From: Corticium candelabrum
Taxonomy: Eukaryota; Porifera; Homoscleromorpha; Homosclerophorida; Plakinidae
Assembly: GCF_963422355.1 (NCBI RefSeq)
Contig: NC_085094.1
Coordinates: 5,702,770-5,766,769, forward strand
Direction of reading: 5' to 3'
DNA length: 64,000 bases
Under the pieces are notes generated by a model. The model had not been told where the DNA came from. It did no database searches and saw nothing but the letters and a program-made list of their open reading frames with translations. Within the stretch, counting starts at the first letter, position 1. Every line of letters starts with the position of its first letter. Below, piece by piece: positions 52,809-64,000 of the stretch. The position numbers and the translations under genes were made by a program.

Positions 52809-53935
52809 GTTGCTACGATCGCTTCCAGTAGAGAGATTTGTTCGTCTCAAGAAAGGTCTAGTACACCTAACAGCATACAATCATATACAACATCATGTCA
52901 CTCCAATTCATGTCGGGAATACTTCTTGCTTCTTCGTCCACAGTTGAGCCTCCGTTCTACCTGTTTTTAGGCCCGCAGGTACAACTTTCTCCTCGTATCG
53001 CTTCTGCGATTCGTCGGAGAGGCTTTTAGACTTCTGTTCCATAATCTCTATTCTAAGAATTAGCTTTATCGCACTCGACCATCAGACTACGAAATCACGT
53101 CAAACTCGCGAATTTACCGATAAAATTTGGTTTAAATCTTTCGCAATTAGTATACTGTCGCCGTACTATCTAACACACGGTTGAACGTCCTTGAAATGTT
53201 GTACAAGCCGCCGTCGCAAACAAGATACCTGCCGAAGACAGAAACTTGCCCCCTAAAATGGCGGCAAATACGGGTACTACAGGGAACGCCTACTCCTCGC
53301 CCCCGCACGCACTATCTCTGTTGGCATACACGCGTGCACATCAATGCTCCTACAGCGATCTCCAGTTGCAAGTTGAGAACTGCAGGCTCGTAGACCCATC
53401 TATGCTTGCAGCTGAGTCTGCAATCGTCTCCAACTAATGTTGGAGTGAATCTCCTTCGTACATCAACAACATCAGGCTGGTCAACCGATTACGTTGGTTA
53501 CGTACTAGACTTCACTCACAAAACGACGCCTAGAGACGAGTATTCAGTAATATCAATTGCTTGAAACGTTGTCACGGTTTGGGACGGTGAGGAAAGCACA
53601 AGGGTACACAAATCACCGGGGTCCGAAATCACCAGCAGCTTTGCATCGTGACATGTGTACCCGACGTCGAGTACACGTGAGGTCTGGAGCATCGAGTCGA
53701 CGGTCTGGAATCGCGAGCAAAGCGCGAGGGTACAGAAATCACCGGGTGCACAAGTCCCCGTAACAACGTAACTGAAGTTAATAGAGCCAATTTTCTGTAT
53801 TTTAATGAGTTAGGGGGCGGAGAAAGGCGGGACTAAGGCGGGATTAGGGTTAATTGCATAAAGCTAAGTACATAATTGTTATAGCCAGCAGGCTGTTAGC
53901 AGTAACCCAACATAGCAAACTTCCCAGTTCGGGTG
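52809..53935. repeat. Repeat-rich non-genic stretch with a direct-repeat pair
   Basis: At about 53588-53635 and 53716-53763 two related units occur: a GAG(G/C)AAAGC start, then GGGTACA(C/G)AAATCACCGGG. They are about 128 bp apart. The rest (52950-53550 and 53780-53935) shows no gene. Probably fragments of an unidentified transposon. Confidence 0.4.
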
Positions 53936-54196
53936 TCAGTTAGCTAGGAACGAGTGCGTGTAGGATCCGTTTCTACTCTTCATCCTTGAACTTTCAGTTT
54001 CAGACGACGACGAATCTTCTGATTCAAGACCAACTTCGAATTCAATGACCATCTGCTCTACAACGTCGTCTAACACACCGTGTATTGTCCTGTACTGCTT
54101 CTCCACCTTCTCACGTACGTGTCTCACGCAGTTTGCCCACTTTTCCACAGTAACGTTTGCTAGACCTTCTCTGCACAGACGCTTGATGTTTTCCAT
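53936..54196 (-). pseudogene. C-terminal tail of a DDE-type transposase
   Basis: An 86-aa minus-strand frame, MENIKRLCREGLANVTVEKW then ANCVRHVREKVEKQY, VLDDVVEQMVIEF and an acidic Ser-rich end. The pattern (I-K-x-L, W-x-N-C-x-x-H-V, E-x-x-Y, then an acidic tail) is what I know from the ends of tc1/pogo-type transposases in invertebrates. No catalytic core is found next to it, so it is a fragment. The family assignment is tentative. Confidence 0.4.
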
Positions 54197-54373
54197 CGTA
54201 AACCCACCAATCCCTGTGTTGTGCTGTGCAGCCTAACTGTAGGTCAGAGGAAGCAGGAAGGTCGAAGTCCTCGTAGTGATGTCATCAACGCTCAAGAATG
54301 CACTAAATGGCTGGTCAGTTTGGTTCTGATATGGTCAAATTAGTCAAGTTCTCTTGGTTTCCAGACGCTTCTC

Positions 54374-54737
54374 TATGGCGCGCCATTTGTGCCGTAATTC
54401 GCTATTTCTACTTAAGTAGAAATATTTCTACTTAAGTGAAATTCAATTCTACTGAAGTAGAAATCAGCACTTCTACTGAAGTAGAAATCCATTTCTACTT
54501 AAGTAAAATTTGTTATTTCCACTTCAGTTGAATTGAATTCCACTTAAGTGGAAATGAATTCTACTTTAGAGAAAATAGACCACTGAATTCTACTTAAGTA
54601 GAATCATTTTTACTGAAGTCAACTGATTACTACTTAAGTGGAAATGAATTCCACTTAAGTAGAATTGAATTTCACTTAAGTAGAATTATTTCTACTTAAG
54701 TAGAAATAGCGGATTACGGCACAAATGGCGCGCCATA
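54374..54737. mobile_element. Fold-back element built from palindromic TTCTACTTAAGTAGAA units
   Basis: 364 bp flanked by a perfect 6-bp duplication CTTCTC (54368-54373 and 54738-54743). The terminal inverted repeat TATGGCGCGCCATTTGTGCC extends for about 45 bp with one or two mismatches and begins with the palindrome ATGGCGCGCCAT. The interior is a tandem of degenerate palindromes around ACTTAAGT (TTTCTACTTAAGTAGAAA). Each half can pair with itself and with the other. It encodes nothing. Confidence 0.9.
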
Positions 54738-54743
54738 CTTCTC

Positions 54744-55277
54744 TGAGCCAGAAGTGAATGAGTGTATGTATCTTGTACTTAAAAGCTGTTCCTAAAAGAG
54801 GCAACCGACACATACAACCAGTGAGCGCATAGAAACATCCAGGTCTGTTGTCATGTCTTATAGCAAAAGTAAAATTTTTAGTATATCATTGCATCATGAA
54901 GCAAACCGCGTTTCAAGCCAGCGAGGCAGCCAGAGGCAACACGTTCATACGTAAACTTTCACGTAACAATATAGTTACCTAATTTGTCATTGACATCATA
55001 TGCTCTGAAACGTTGATGCTATAATTGCCTCCTGTGACAACATAACATCCGTTTACACAAGCACTACGCCACGCCTTAGGGTGTACCCTACATTCCACCA
55101 GTCGCTCTAATTCGTGAACGCACTTTACCGTCATGCCAAACGAGTGCCACAAATTACCGGAAATCTATATGATAATGATAGCTAATCAATCACAGTTTCG
55201 TCAGGGTACTACAAAACCTCCACGTCTAGCCAATCGTTCCTTTTATCGTGCCTGCACGTGGTAGTGACGGGACAGCC
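54744..55277. other. Upstream region of the LDLR-like gene
   Basis: About 530 bp with no gene. It should hold the promoter and 5' UTR of the plus-strand receptor gene. No TATA box is assigned. Confidence 0.35.
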
Positions 55278-63834
<8,557 letters not shown>

Positions 63835-63860
63835 ATAGTAGAGCGGGGAGAAATGTACAA

Positions 63861-63866
63861 AATAAA
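63861..63866 (+). terminator. Polyadenylation signal AATAAA of the LDLR-like gene
   Basis: AATAAA 27 bp after the stop codon, followed by a T-rich stretch (TGTTTTC). A standard position for a short 3' UTR. Confidence 0.6.
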
Positions 63867-64000
63867 TGTTTTCAGTCACCAACGCAGTTAGAAAAACAAA
63901 CACGCGATTTGTAACACATCAATTTGGCTCGGGGATACCAAATTCCCGGGGATGCCATATTTCCTATGACACCGGGCGAAGAACGGGATCTCATCTGTGG

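Noticed and set aside
54374..54737. Possible CRISPR-like array of palindromic repeats
   Set aside because: There are no unique spacers of constant length, the units vary, and the block is bounded by inverted repeats and a target duplication in an animal genome.

Overview
This is a piece of an animal nuclear genome. The genes are split by many GT-AG introns, several of them only about 50 nt long, and the products are metazoan: a Dp71-type dystrophin, PRMT3, a full-length ABCB exporter, two prolyl 4-hydroxylase alpha subunits, a TTC39 protein, a multi-Tudor protein and an LDL-receptor-family protein. Compact genes, short introns, many (GT)n tracts and many small inverted-repeat transposons suggest an early-branching marine animal. 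A sponge is my best guess, but the sequence alone does not prove it.

Layout. 1-3569: two tandem minus-strand copies of a secreted LVIVD/choice-of-anchor-B propeller gene; the first runs off the left edge. 3915-8319: a self-contained short dystrophin (+). 8868-11935: PRMT3 (+). 12669-20438: an ABCB1-like transporter (+). 20917-23983: a decayed Ty3/gypsy-type LTR element holding a large C/T-rich minisatellite. 24048-25756: an amino-acid permease (AAAP) gene (+) whose start codon lies 64 bp past the 3' LTR. 26028-39054: two minus-strand P4HA paralogues with a plus-strand TTC39 gene between them. 39136-48427: a five-Tudor protein (+). 48428-55277: a transposon-rich region with MITEs, an Ulp1-like/PHD fragment, a THAP pseudogene, a transposase tail and a fold-back element. 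55278-63834: an LDLR/VLDLR-like gene (+) that seems to encode a secreted protein with no membrane anchor.

How the genes relate. Each P4HA copy is head-to-head with a different partner: TTC39 (164 bp between start codons) and the Tudor gene (81 bp). These are probable bidirectional promoters. The P4HA pair would act in the ER on collagen. Dystrophin would act at the cell cortex. PRMT3 (arginine methylation) and the Tudor protein (methyl-arginine reading, piRNA/germ granule) belong to connected pathways but are not adjacent. I see no operon and no prokaryote-style system. The unusual material is in gene structures (tiny in-frame introns, a stand-alone Dp71 gene, a soluble LDLR) and in transposons, including a nested pair and two inverted copies of one family.
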